Positions 11,820 through 22,800 of a stretch of DNA of 64,000 nucleotides are shown here, one piece after another. The position numbers were made by a program, and so were the translations under genes. This stretch comes from Mytilisepta virgata (taxonomy: Eukaryota; Mollusca; Bivalvia; Mytilida; Mytilidae). The notes beneath the pieces are model-generated. The model saw only the letters and a program-made list of their open reading frames with translations. It searched no databases and had not been told where the DNA came from. Where the stretch lies: assembly GCA_028015205.1 (NCBI GenBank), contig CM051508.1, forward strand, positions 14,278,001-14,342,000, in the 5' to 3' direction. Every line of letters starts with the position of its first letter. Positions within the stretch are counted from its first letter, which is position 1.

Positions 11820-12115
11820 AGACATATTGCATACAGTATTCGAAAAAAACAGGCCAAAACACAAAAACTGAACTATAACCACTGAACCATGAAAATGAGG
11901 TCAAGGTCAGATGACACCTGCCAGTTGGACAGGTACACCTTATAATCCTTCCATACACCAAATATAGTAGACCTATTGCATACAGTATATGAAAAACAGG
12001 CAAAAACAAAAACTTAACTATAACCACTGAACCATGAAAATAAGGTCAAGGTCAGATGACCCCTGCCAGTTGGACATACACCTTACAATCCTTCCATACA
12101 CCAAATATACACCAA
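11820..12115. repeat. ~140-bp bivalve tandem repeat, 2 units
   Basis: Two units share ACTATAACCACTGAACCATG, GGTCAAGGTCAGATGAC, CTGCCAGTTGGACA and TCCTTCCATACACCAAATAT. I associate this sequence with bivalve genomes; the copy similarity itself is seen directly. Confidence 0.88.
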
Positions 12116-12484
12116 TGTTTGGGGGGATAGGGCAATACAAACTAGAGATTGTGTGTCTGAAAGACAGGTTTGCCTCATTAAATTCCCCATCTATTATTTG
12201 AGAATCATTTTAATTTGTGGACGGGCATAAAAATGTTATATAGGCCTACTGTAGACATAATATTATGGTAAACTGATGTCAATTCATCTATGCATCAAGT
12301 TTGCTTTGAATTATCTTTATGGAGCTGATTTGGAATATTTTCTGAATTATCATTCCAGAGATATTGGACTTTTTATTGTTCAAATGGGTTCAAAATTATG
12401 GACCAAAGAATAACAAAACAGTTGCTATTATCATGACAATATTAATGTTCTTTTGTTTTGGCTTACAAGTGAGTCCCAATTCTG

Positions 12485-12640
12485 TTTACTGCATCCTCCC
12501 AAGTCAGGGTTTTGTTTCTACGTTCGTACCTACAAACCCCTGACATCACACATTCATATTTTACAGGTCGGAACTGAATATGAATGTGTGATGTCAGGGG
12601 TTTGTAGGAACAAACATGGATAGGGAGGATGGTTTACTGT
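12485..12640. mobile_element. Hairpin (foldback) element with 32-bp perfect arms
   Basis: Arms 12529-12560 and 12577-12608 are perfect reverse complements, separated by 16 bases. The palindrome extends outward imperfectly to TTTACTGCATCCTCCC at the left and GGGAGGATGGTTTACTG at the right. A related outer piece (CTGACTTGGGAGGATGCAT) occurs near 39418, so this is a mobile family rather than a single hairpin. Confidence 0.85.
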
Positions 12641-14982
12641 GACATTGAGGTGCTATTCACCATAATTAAATGTTCTGAAAAGCACAGAAGTTATGGGCAA
12701 TTTGTGATATTATCTTTGCTGGAGGGCTGGGCAACATTCATAAAGTAGAGTGATTGGGAAATGCCATGGGATTAAATTCTCTCAGATCTATGTAGACACT
12801 TTTTATTTTACTAGGCCACTTCATGGTCATTGCAGCCATATTGGATGGAGGGGGAAATAGTAACAAAGTACGGGAAAACCTATGCATGTTTCCAAGCAAA
12901 TGTTCTGTTTCAATTATGTTTTTCAAAGAATTTTCACCTCCATTATGAAAATCTGTCCCTTATTCAATATGGCTGCAATAACTGTGACAGGGCCTAACAA
13001 CTTACCAAATCATGTTAGGACAAGTGTATCATTTGGCATGAAGGGACTAAGGAGTTAATTCATGATATTTTGAAGCCAACATGAAGTATTTCTAAAGTAT
13101 AGCAATTCCCCCAAGGGGTTATTCCATTGAAAAGTGGTTATATATGTGCCAATTGTGGTGGTCAAACCAGAACCTGTTCATGACTCGAAAATTTGGAAAA
13201 TCATACCCTGTCAGTGACATTCATCGTTCAAATGTAACACTGTTAATGACTTGATTTGGAAAATCATACCCTGTCAATGACATTTAATGTTAAAATGTAA
13301 TCCTGTCAATGACTTGATGACATATTGTCCCAACCATATTGATAAGACCAAAATTATTTGTCACAAGGAAAGGGAAAAAGTAAAAACAAAGTATGAAAAA
13401 GAACGGATACGGAGTAAATGTCAAGGAGACAACCTCCCATCTCCAAAGTGACCGACTGATAAACAGATATCTAGATCTGTAGTGTGTATGACAGGTGATT
13501 TATAATTCCACAATGATAAATTATGAACAAGTAATCCTTTTATTGACAAGTGGGTATAAATAGCAACCCTGATCATGAAGGGACATGTGTGAAAAATGGA
13601 CCCTGTTCTGCAGCACATACACATGGTGGATAAAAATAATGTAGAATGCATACCAGTCAACTGGCACATATTTCCGCCCCAAAAACCTCTAATAAAAAGC
13701 TCTATGTCTATAATCTGGCCTGTGGTACAAGATGTCATGTCACAAAATGAAGTTAAAAGAAAAAAATAAGCTCCTCATGCAGAGAGCAGAGTTAAAATAA
13801 AAAATATAAATTGTTCAATTGTAATTTTCTAATAACTGACGAACGAACATCGCATTCCTAACCCGTGAGGAAAGTGTCCCCCCCCCCCCCCCCAATCTGA
13901 ATGATTGTATTGGATCTTTTTATCTGTTAATATTTAGATATATTTCGATTTCATATGATTTAATCAGCGAAATACATAGAACAATATAAATTAACGGCGC
14001 ATTAGGACAAGATAAAGGACATAAAATGGTGAAACTCGTGGATACACATGGAACAACACCAACCATGTTGACGCCTCGTGGGTAAAAGACTAGCGTAAGG
14101 ATATTGATGTAAAATCTGCAAAAAAATAGGATGGTTTAAGCAACGAATAATTAAGATAAAAAACAATAATATTAATCTTAATTGATGTTTTAATCTAATT
14201 CATATTGTGAATAATTTTAACCTTTCTAGAACTATTTTGTGAATCGCCGGAAATAGAGAATTAACAACTGAGTAGTCCCCCTTAAAATCCATTTTTTAAA
14301 GTATTAAATACAAAGTTCTCCTACAAACAGGAGAATATGAATACACCTTGTATATTATTTCAATTCTATACCAATTCCAATTCTATTTAAAAAAAGATCA
14401 GAAGAAGCACATAGAAAAAAAATATATTTGCAACATTATATTTCATATTATCAGAGACATATATATAAGTCTCTGATATTATGCATCCCTAATTTTTCAT
14501 CACAAAACATTTTTCATTTTCATGCACAAATATATATAAGGGTCAATTTTAAAAAAAAAGATGCATTTTTAACATTGCGAGGTTTAGAAAAACAATTTGC
14601 TTGAATCATCATACTTATTATACTTGCAAAAAATATGATACTTCTTGAACAAAATACTCAAATATGCAATCTTAATGACATATGAAAATATTATTGACAC
14701 CTTTTCGGCTGATGACGCAACATTTTGTCTATCCTGTTACCCTATTTGTGAGAATTTTTTTACTATCAGCAGTAAAAATGTGAAAAACATATTGTTTGTT
14801 TCTCAAACAATTTTCACCGTGTCCATAATTTTCTTTCAGAACCTCCCTCCAATATTTTTTTTTTCTTTAAACGCTATTTTCTATGGCAACAGGAACGGAC
14901 ATCGGAGGTTTACAGATACATATTTGCATATCCTGTTACTAAGTTGGGGTAACAAGACTGATGTTACCAAGTTGGGGTAACA
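12641..14982. other. Gene-free stretch left of the large transposon
   Basis: No supported gene. It includes a C run at 13878-13893. Bases 14728-14743 (TGTCTATCCTGTTAC) are the inverse of a motif that also flanks the transposon on its right. AAGTTGGGGTAACA occurs twice directly before the transposon. The RPS26 first exon may lie here but was not identified. Confidence 0.4.
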
Positions 14983-14989
14983 GGACAGA

Positions 14990-15250
14990 CCCAGTCTGCA
15001 AGATGACGTCGAGCCGACGTCGGGAAAAAGTCGGTATGGTTGGGATGTAGTCGGCGTCGGCAATACGACGTTGAACCGACGTTGGTTTGGAGTCGGCAAA
15101 ACAATAGTTGGGCTGTAGCTCTTTTGCCGACGTCGGGTTATGTTTGGCAAAACGACCAGCGGCTTCAAGACTATCAACCAACGTCGGGTCGGATATGGCA
15201 AAACAACGGTTTTTTTTGCCAACGTTGGATTCGCCCGGTAAGACAACATT
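14990..15250. repeat. Left terminal and subterminal repeat array
   Basis: After the 12-bp terminus, at least six variants of CCGACGTCGG / CAACGTTGG occur in ~230 bp, several in palindromic form (GACGTCGAGCCGACGTCGG). The same 5' phrase GCAAGATGACGTCG recurs at 26006 in the right array. These are probable binding sites for element proteins; this is inference from En/Spm biology. Confidence 0.85.
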
Positions 15251-15464
15251 CGGAAAATCATTGATTACAGACAAAAAAAAAAAACTATATGACCACTTGT
15301 TAATTTTTGTTGTTTTTTATTTTTTCCCTATAAATTAATATTGATTGTTGCAATTTCTCACTGATATTTGTTTGTTTTCGTTTATTTTTTACTTATATTT
15401 ATTATATTTATTGGTTTACTTCTCGTTTCTATTTTTATTTTATTTATTTATTTAGTTTTTCTTT

Positions 15465-15640
15465 TTGTTTTTTTTTTTTATCATGATTTCATTTGCTCTA
15501 ATTCACACAGCATGCACAAGTCTTAATAAAATCACACGGCATTTGAACCAGATGGGTTACATTTATCATATGAAATCGGATACTTCCTCTCGTTTTGCCG
15601 CGCGCTCAGCTTGGCGTTTAGAAGGAAACAAGATAAGTCA
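15465..15640 (+). other. Possible 5' untranslated exon of the transposase gene
   Basis: The sequence becomes less AT-rich (CGTTTTGCCGCGCGCTCAGC) and ends at CAT|GTAAGTTTTT, a strong donor. The transposase start is preceded by a good acceptor (TTTTGTTTCAG, ending 17791). A leader exon joined by a ~2.1 kb intron is plausible. No direct evidence of transcription. Confidence 0.35.
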
Positions 15641-17230
15641 TGTAAGTTTTTACTTTTTATAATTATATTCGAATCTTTCATTTTTTTCAATTTTAGGTTT
15701 AACTTACTAAGACTGCCCACAAGTTTTAATAATGATTAGACACGTTAAACACTCGACGGCTTCAAATTATAGAAATTAAACAATTTAAAATCTTATTATA
15801 CATAAATACCGATCTTTTCATGTGGTTGTCATGGTAACAGTGTGGAATTTTGTAGAGTGAGAAAATGTGCAAACTGAGATTGATATCGTCCGCATCTTTT
15901 AAACCCCAAGAACAAAGCTGTCAGCCTCCAAGTTTTATCACAAGTTTACTGGCTATCTCCAGCTGATAGTGAAAGTGTACGTGGTAACGCAATATCTGTC
16001 TTGTTAGATGTTATTAATGGCAGTCATCTAGGTACAGCTAGAAGAGGAATGTTACCAAAACAAAAGCATATAAAGTTTCAATAAAGAAATATACATAGTA
16101 GACTGTGTATTACATATAATTATATTTGGAAGTAAATGGGATTAACTTCAATATACATGTGTAGAATGTAAGTCCATCCTTTGGATAAATTATTAAAATA
16201 AGTCTGATGGTAGTTTTTTAAGACTATTAAATGGTATATACATGAACTACTGTTAATTCAGAATTTTTTATGTTTGCACAGTTTAACAAACGGAAACCTG
16301 TTTCTTTGTTGTGGATAACATTTCAAAATGTGTATAAATTGTGTATTTATAAATCTTCTAAAACAACAAAATATTGTCATTTTATCAATGAAATGAAATG
16401 TGATGCCTACATCTGTGTAGTGTAAGCTACAAGGTATTTGACTTTTTAATTGCTCAAATACATCTGGAAACCTCATTATCACTGTTATACATTCAATGAT
16501 TTGTCATTCCTCCTGGTGGAAGTTCTTGGGGTTTAAAAGCACTTCATGATAATTAGTAAATTAAATATTTAAAAATAAGTGTATACTCATCGTCAGAATT
16601 ATACAATCGTAATATTTATTTTAATTGTGTGTCACATTAGTATACATTTGAGATACATCGCTGAGAAAACATTTTGTACTCTATGCACATATAGTTTTTG
16701 CTTAGTATAACCTATTTCTCAGATAAAGGATCATTATTAAATGTGAACATTAGGTTCCCTAGCAAATGTAAGGAGTTTGTGGTATAAAGGGTCAAAGGCT
16801 GTAGATTTGGGTGTTTTTCATAATGGTTATTTTTTTACTATATTTATTCAGTTTGTTTCGTTTCGTAGTACCAGTATAATATCAACGGATTCGACCCCGC
16901 AACTTCTTTCAGTTTTTGTTACATTTTGACATTAAAAATTAAAAATTATGGAGTTATAATCTTGCCAAAAATCATAATCAAATATTGGTACATGTATTTC
17001 ACCCTCCTTCACTTTCCAACGGAGATTTCAATTACTTATCTTGTAAACATAAAATAGACGGCAATGTATTTGATTTGATTTATGATAAGAAATATATGCA
17101 TCTTATAAATGTTACTTACATCTTATAATTGGATCAATAAATTATACATTATCTATTTACACACACACGCGTCTGATAAAACCGCTGTGCGTATGGCTTA
17201 GAGACAGAAACAAAATATGGCCAGTACAAT

Positions 17231-17415
17231 CAGGGGCGGATCCAGGATTTTCGATTAGGGGGGGCGTGAGGGAAGAAAGATCGCCGAGCGTAGCGAGGCG
17301 CGAAAATTTTTGGGTATTTTTGTAAAAAATTCAAAGTTTTATACAAAAAAATCATATTTTTTTCGATTTTAGGGGGGGCGCACGCCCCTCACGCCCCCCT
17401 CTAAATCCGCCCCTG
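17231..17415. mobile_element. CAGGGGCGGAT-ended MITE, 185 bp, 5-bp duplication
   Basis: Ends CAGGGGCGGATCCAG and CTAAATCCGCCCCTG form inverted repeats. The flanks are ACAAT on both sides (17226-17230 and 17416-17420). The interior has GC-rich inverted pieces (GGGGGGCGTGAGG / CCCCTCACGCCCCCC). Inserted in the proposed leader intron of the large transposon. Related to the element at 58419. Confidence 0.9.
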
Positions 17416-17803
17416 ACAATGAAAATATGGATTGCAATTACATTAATTATTTCTATTGTTTTTTACTGCGCCTTTATATATATATTGTAAATTCGACGCA
17501 TATATATATCAGTGGCCGCTCATGTCAATGACGCGCTATTTTATCGCGTTATTTCTCCAATTTAATGCGTTATTTTGTCAAACTAACGAGCCATTTAGTC
17601 ACACCAACGTATACATATTCCCCGGCTATGAGACCGCTTTTTGATTGAGATTTTTAATAACAAACTTAAAATCATGAACACAGAACTATTTTAGACGGGG
17701 CCCTGATTGGAAAAATGCTTACCCCATTTCTTTTGTATTTTTGATAGACAAAGCAAGTAAATTAATACATTTTACGTGCCTTTTGTTTCAGAATATATTT
17801 AAA

Positions 17804-19831
17804 ATGTCATATTGGACAGTTAGGAGATCAGCGAAAAAATATTTGGCTACTCACATCAATGAAATAGAAAGTCAGACATCACAGGTTGGCCCTGATAATA
17901 CCATAACAAATTCTCCTACACAAACAGATTTCCAGGAAAATAGTCTCAATGTTTTAGAAGTTGAAAATATTTGCCAAAATGTTACGCCCTTGACTGATTC
18001 TGAAAGTAATTGTGATGACCAGGATTCATATATTTCATTAAGTGATTCTGTGTCGGATTTGAGTGACTTTAGTACTGAACCAGAACCAACACCAACAAGT
18101 AAACCATTAGGTTTGCAATTAGCGACATGGGCATCCGAGTTCGGAATTACAACAGATGCACTGTCGGCACTACTTCGAATTTTGCAGAATTTTGTTACTG
18201 ATTTACCAAAAGACACGAGAACCCTTTTAAAAACCAATACATCGTACAAAATTCAAGATAAGTGTGGGGGTCAATACTATCATTTTGGAATAAAGAAGTG
18301 TATTTTGCACATCTTGTCGAATATTGACAATTTATATTTCCATGGAAATTGCATTCAAATTCAAATCAATGTCGATGGTTTGCCTCTTTTCAAGAGTTCT
18401 AATCACCAATTCTGGCCTATCCTTGGTCGAATATGTAATAGTGTGACAGTAATACAGCCGTTCGTGATAGGAATATATTCTGGCACATCAAAACCAAAAG
18501 ATTTAGGCGAATACTTTGAAGATTTTGTTAAAGAATTTAAGGACATACAAACAGAAGGAATCCAATATGACGACAACCATCTAAATATTGAAATTAATTC
18601 TATAATCTGTGATGCTCCAGCCAAAGCATTTGTCAAAAATATCAAGCAGTATTCTGGGTATCACGGTTGCGATAAATGTACCCAAGAAGGCGAATGGAGA
18701 GGGAAAATGACTTATCCTGAAAAACATTCCCCGTTAAGAACTGATAATTCATTTTTAATGATGACAGACGAGGACCATCACAAAGGTCCATCTCCTTTAA
18801 CTGATATCGGTCTAAAAATGGTTTCACAGTTTCCGAATGATTACATGCATATGTGTTGTCTTGGAGTTATGAAGCGCATGCTTTTAAACTGGATAAAAGG
18901 ACCATTAAACCAAAGACTTGGGGGTGCCATTGTTGAAGAAATATCGTCCAAACATTTTGCACTGCGTAACTTCATTCCGTCAGAATTTGCTAGAAAGCCA
19001 AGAAAACTTAACGAAATAGATCGGTGGAAAGCAACCGAGTTTCGCCAATTTTTACTGTACACTGGTCCTGTAGTTCTCCGTCATTCTCTTCACGACAATA
19101 TTTACAAAAACTTTTTGCTGTTTTCGGTTACTATGCATATTTTGCTGAACAATCGTCTTGTTGAAATGTACAGTGGCTATGCTCGTGAACTAATGCTGTC
19201 TTTCGTTGATCATTTCGGACAGATTTATGGTGTTAACAGCCTTGTTTATAATGTGCACGGGTTGATTCATTTGGCTGATGACGCTGAACTTTATGGGTCA
19301 CTTGATAACATTTCCGCATTCCCGTTTGAAAACTTCTTGAAAGACTTAAAAAGATTAGTAAAAAAGCCGTCATTTATGTTATCTCAGGTTATTAGGCGTC
19401 TATCCGAAAAGAAAACAGTTAAATCGTCAAAAAACGAAATGAGTTTTAAGAAGGAACACACAAATGGTCCTGTGCCCCATGAGTTCGGCAAATGCAAGCA
19501 ATATTATAAAGTACGTTTCAACAATCAGAGCATATGTGTAAACAGTAAAGATAGTTGCGTTAGAATTCGTGACAACATTGCAAAAGTATGCAACATTCTT
19601 GTTGATTCTGACAATGACATATATCTTATGTTCAAAATATTTAAGAATGTTCATTGTTTCTTCGAAATACCACTCAGTTCAGACCTTTTAGGCATACATT
19701 TGGTATCAGATCTAGACGACCGAATGTTAATGGATACAATCTCAGCTGTTCAGGCTAAATGCATTTTAATGCCACTGCCGAATCAAGAACAAACATCGGT
19801 AGTATTTCCTCTAACTGACCAAATATGGTAA
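17804..19831 (+). CDS. CMC/En-Spm-like transposase, 675 aa
   Basis: Expected to bind the element ends and catalyse DDE-type cut-and-paste transposition. The frame is open from upstream, but ATG 17804 is chosen because an acceptor (TTTGTTTCAG) ends just before it and the protein then begins MSYWTVRR, which resembles starts of related invertebrate proteins. After an acidic Ser/Asp/Glu-rich region (about residues 40-95) comes NVDGLPLFKSS with D191, then CDAPAKA with D270, followed by GYHGCDKC with C289 and C292. Next are DYMHMCCLGVMKRMLLNW with H349, and FPFENFLKDLKR with E509. The D...D-CxxC...H...E order matches the CMC superfamily core; residue roles are inferred by pattern. No stops or frameshifts. 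The stop lies in ATGGTAA, which also contains the ATG of the next gene. Confidence 0.87.
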   Translation: MSYWTVRRSAKKYLATHINEIESQTSQVGPDNTITNSPTQTDFQENSLNVLEVENICQNVTPLTDSESNCDDQDSYISLSDSVSDLSDFSTEPEPTPTSKPLGLQLATWASEFGITTDALSALLRILQNFVTDLPKDTRTLLKTNTSYKIQDKCGGQYYHFGIKKCILHILSNIDNLYFHGNCIQIQINVDGLPLFKSSNHQFWPILGRICNSVTVIQPFVIGIYSGTSKPKDLGEYFEDFVKEFKDIQTEGIQYDDNHLNIEINSIICDAPAKAFVKNIKQYSGYHGCDKCTQEGEWRGKMTYPEKHSPLRTDNSFLMMTDEDHHKGPSPLTDIGLKMVSQFPNDYMHMCCLGVMKRMLLNWIKGPLNQRLGGAIVEEISSKHFALRNFIPSEFARKPRKLNEIDRWKATEFRQFLLYTGPVVLRHSLHDNIYKNFLLFSVTMHILLNNRLVEMYSGYARELMLSFVDHFGQIYGVNSLVYNVHGLIHLADDAELYGSLDNISAFPFENFLKDLKRLVKKPSFMLSQVIRRLSEKKTVKSSKNEMSFKKEHTNGPVPHEFGKCKQYYKVRFNNQSICVNSKDSCVRIRDNIAKVCNILVDSDNDIYLMFKIFKNVHCFFEIPLSSDLLGIHLVSDLDDRMLMDTISAVQAKCILMPLPNQEQTSVVFPLTDQIW

Positions 19832-22800
19832 TTTTTGTTGTTAATTTTAAAAGGGCTACATACAAAGTTGTTGAATTTTTGGACGATGGAAATGAAATAG
19901 AAGTAGTTCCCAGTTGCTGGGTAAAAGACAGAAATAAATGCTTTTGGCCTACGAAATGGAAACAACAGTCTAAAATCGCAATGGCAATCAAACAGCAAGC
20001 ACCGCCTGACAAAAATTTTGAGGAATTCGAAGTTAAAGTGTTGTACGAAACTGGTAAGTAGAATTTGTTTAAAAACCACAGTTATTTTCACAATGTACAC
20101 TGTATACTAAAAACAGGTTTATTCATGGTCAACCTAAGTCAAAAGGTTTTAAAAATATGTGAGTATTTAAAGGCATACATGTGTATATCAGAATCGCTAT
20201 AGATAAAACATGTCGATCCTTTGTTTTTGTGTGTTTATTCATGGAAAAGGTAATATGAATTCATAACAGAAATGTGACAAAAAGATCTCATTTTTTGTAT
20301 TTAACATACGTATGTATTTTTTTAAGATCTTGGTAATTGAGTATGAATGTTCACAATTTGTTGAGATCTTGGGGCTTGTATATACAGAACGAGTGACCAA
20401 TAACTTGTTCAGATCTTGGTGCTTGAATATACAGGATGAGTGACCAATAATTGTTGAGATCTTGATGCTTGTATATACAGGATGAGTGACCAATAATTTG
20501 TTGAGATCTTGGTGCTTGTATATACAGGATGAGTGACCAATAACTTGTTGAGATCTTGGTGCCTGTATATACAGGATGAGTGACCAATAATTTGTTGAGA
20601 TCTTGGTGCTTGTATATACAGGATGAGTGACCAATAATTTGTTGAGATCTTGGTGCTTGTATATACAGGATGAGTGACCAATAACTTGTTGAGATCTTGG
20701 TGCTTGTATATACAGGATGAATTTTGTTGAGATCTTATTACGATTTATAGGATTTCTTATGGGATTCACATACACGATTTTTCTTACTAATCTTTACGAA
20801 TAATCAGTTCGTAGTAATTAGCAAGTATTCGCATTCACATCGCAAGCATTCATACAGTATTTAACTCACAAGGATTCGAAAACAACTCGTAGACATTCTA
20901 ATTGATTCGTGAAAGAAATGACATTTTTTTTAACATGTCAAAAAATTTATAGGAATACTTACAAATCTTGTTTTGATCATATTATTCGCAAAGTAATCGC
21001 AAAATTGCATATTTTGCGTGTGTTTACATTTGACAATGACATGAGGTGCATTTGCTTATTGTGATAGTTACTTTTACTGATAGTCTTGTCGCATAAATTT
21101 GTTGTAGACTCATTTATCAGGGCAAGGGAAAAGTTAAGGGAGGCAGAGAATACTTCTGCATCAGACCTCCAAACAGACAGGGATGTGGAAAACAGTCCAC
21201 AGAAACGGAAGAAGAGGTAAACAATACGGTTTTATTAAATTTTATGCAAGTTTCTTACTTTATAACTCCAATGCGTAGGACATATAATTTTAATTTTATA
21301 CATCCCTGATTATTTCTAACCATTCGTAAGCCCAACCCATCCCTAGGTGACTTAATGTCTAAAATTAACACCCGCTGAGCCGACTCGTTTTTGAGTCCAA
21401 CATTTCCAAAATGGCGACCGTTGCCATGGAAACATAAAAAAGACGGGGGAATTTTTGACAATAGGGGACAATAGTAAAGGCCTGCGAAGTGGGAATTCGT
21501 TTGGAAGACTTTTTCTAGCAGCATCATGATACAGTTTTCATTTTATATAATTAAAACAAATGTAAGGATATGGAGTAAATGTACATGACACAAAATCTCA
21601 GTGAATACATTGAATAAATAGCAATGGAACAACGCTTTTATTTTTGTTCTTCATCTTGAAGGCCTTCAACAATGAGCAAAAACTCATATCTCATGACAAG
21701 TTCAAAACAGCCCCTAGCACCGGTTTAAGAAGAAATCCATTGCCAGATGTTGATCAACACTATATCTGTCCTCGGTCTTTTCTTTTAACGGATGCGGGGT
21801 TGTCAACAAACATTAAAAACTGGAAAAGTGTTCTGACAAGCACTGTCATCCGTTGCCCGACGAAAGGGCCAATGCCAATACCAACATAAAAAAAGACCAC
21901 AGGGCACTCATCGAGTGAATTGTAAGAAAACTGAAAGATAAAACAAATAAAAATCAAATGACGTGGGCATTATGTCAACTGATGGACATGATAATAATTT
22001 GGTTTGTAGGTTGGATTTAGTTCTTTTAATGCTACATTTGTGTAAATTTCAGACAAAACCAGAGATATGTTAATTCATCCGAAGATGAAAATGAAGACAA
22101 AAGAAAAAACAAAAGACCAGTTAAAAGAATACAATCGTCTGAGTCGGAGTCGTCTCCGGAAAAACAGAGAACACCAACAAAAAGGTCACGTTTCATCCCG
22201 GAAAAACAGAGAACACCTACAAAAAAAAGCACGTCACATCCCGCCACCAATGCCAGATCTTCCACGAACTCCGTGCCAACCATCAACCTCACGCCAAACA
22301 TCTAGCATCTCTAGGCCGACTTTGTTTGGGGGTGGGTCGTCAGCAGCGTCACCCATCAGTTCTGTATCAGGTAATTAAAGAATATTATTACGTAAACAGA
22401 AGTTTTTTACTTCTTATTGGTTAAAAAAAACTTAAAAAGTAATGAGCAGCAATGATAAAAAAAAACAAAATGTATTATAAATACTGCGCTATAAATAAAT
22501 AAACGCCTTCATATCAACATATATTCTGCTATATATACATCATGTGTCATGTTACAACCCTAGAGTAAACCTACGAGGAGGCATCACCCGTTTATCGAAA
22601 GCTATATTTTTTATAGCCTAGGTGGCCGAGTGGTCTAGGGCGCTGGACATGGTGCAGGTGATGTTGTCGTAGATGTCACAACAGCAGAGGTTCGAGTCCC
22701 GCAGAGGGAACGACTGAAAATAATTTGCAGTTCTAACAATGTTTAGCTGATTTTCAGACGTATATATATATAAACTCGGCCCGGGGAATGTAATGGTTTC

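Noticed and set aside
12640..12665. RPS26 first exon (minus-strand ATG|GTGAAT)
   Set aside because: Donor is weak and the upstream sequence is AT-rich without a pyrimidine start.
13850..13905. RPS26 first exon (minus-strand CTTTCCTC, a TOP-like start followed by an ATG)
   Set aside because: No GT donor follows the ATG, so it cannot splice to exon 2 as required.
20239..20775. Minus-strand frame of 178 codons with repeating peptide
   Set aside because: Produced by the 47-bp tandem array; the same units are read in rotating frames.
22616..22710. Functional tRNA gene
   Set aside because: A and B boxes are present but the arms do not fold as a tRNA and a SINE body follows.
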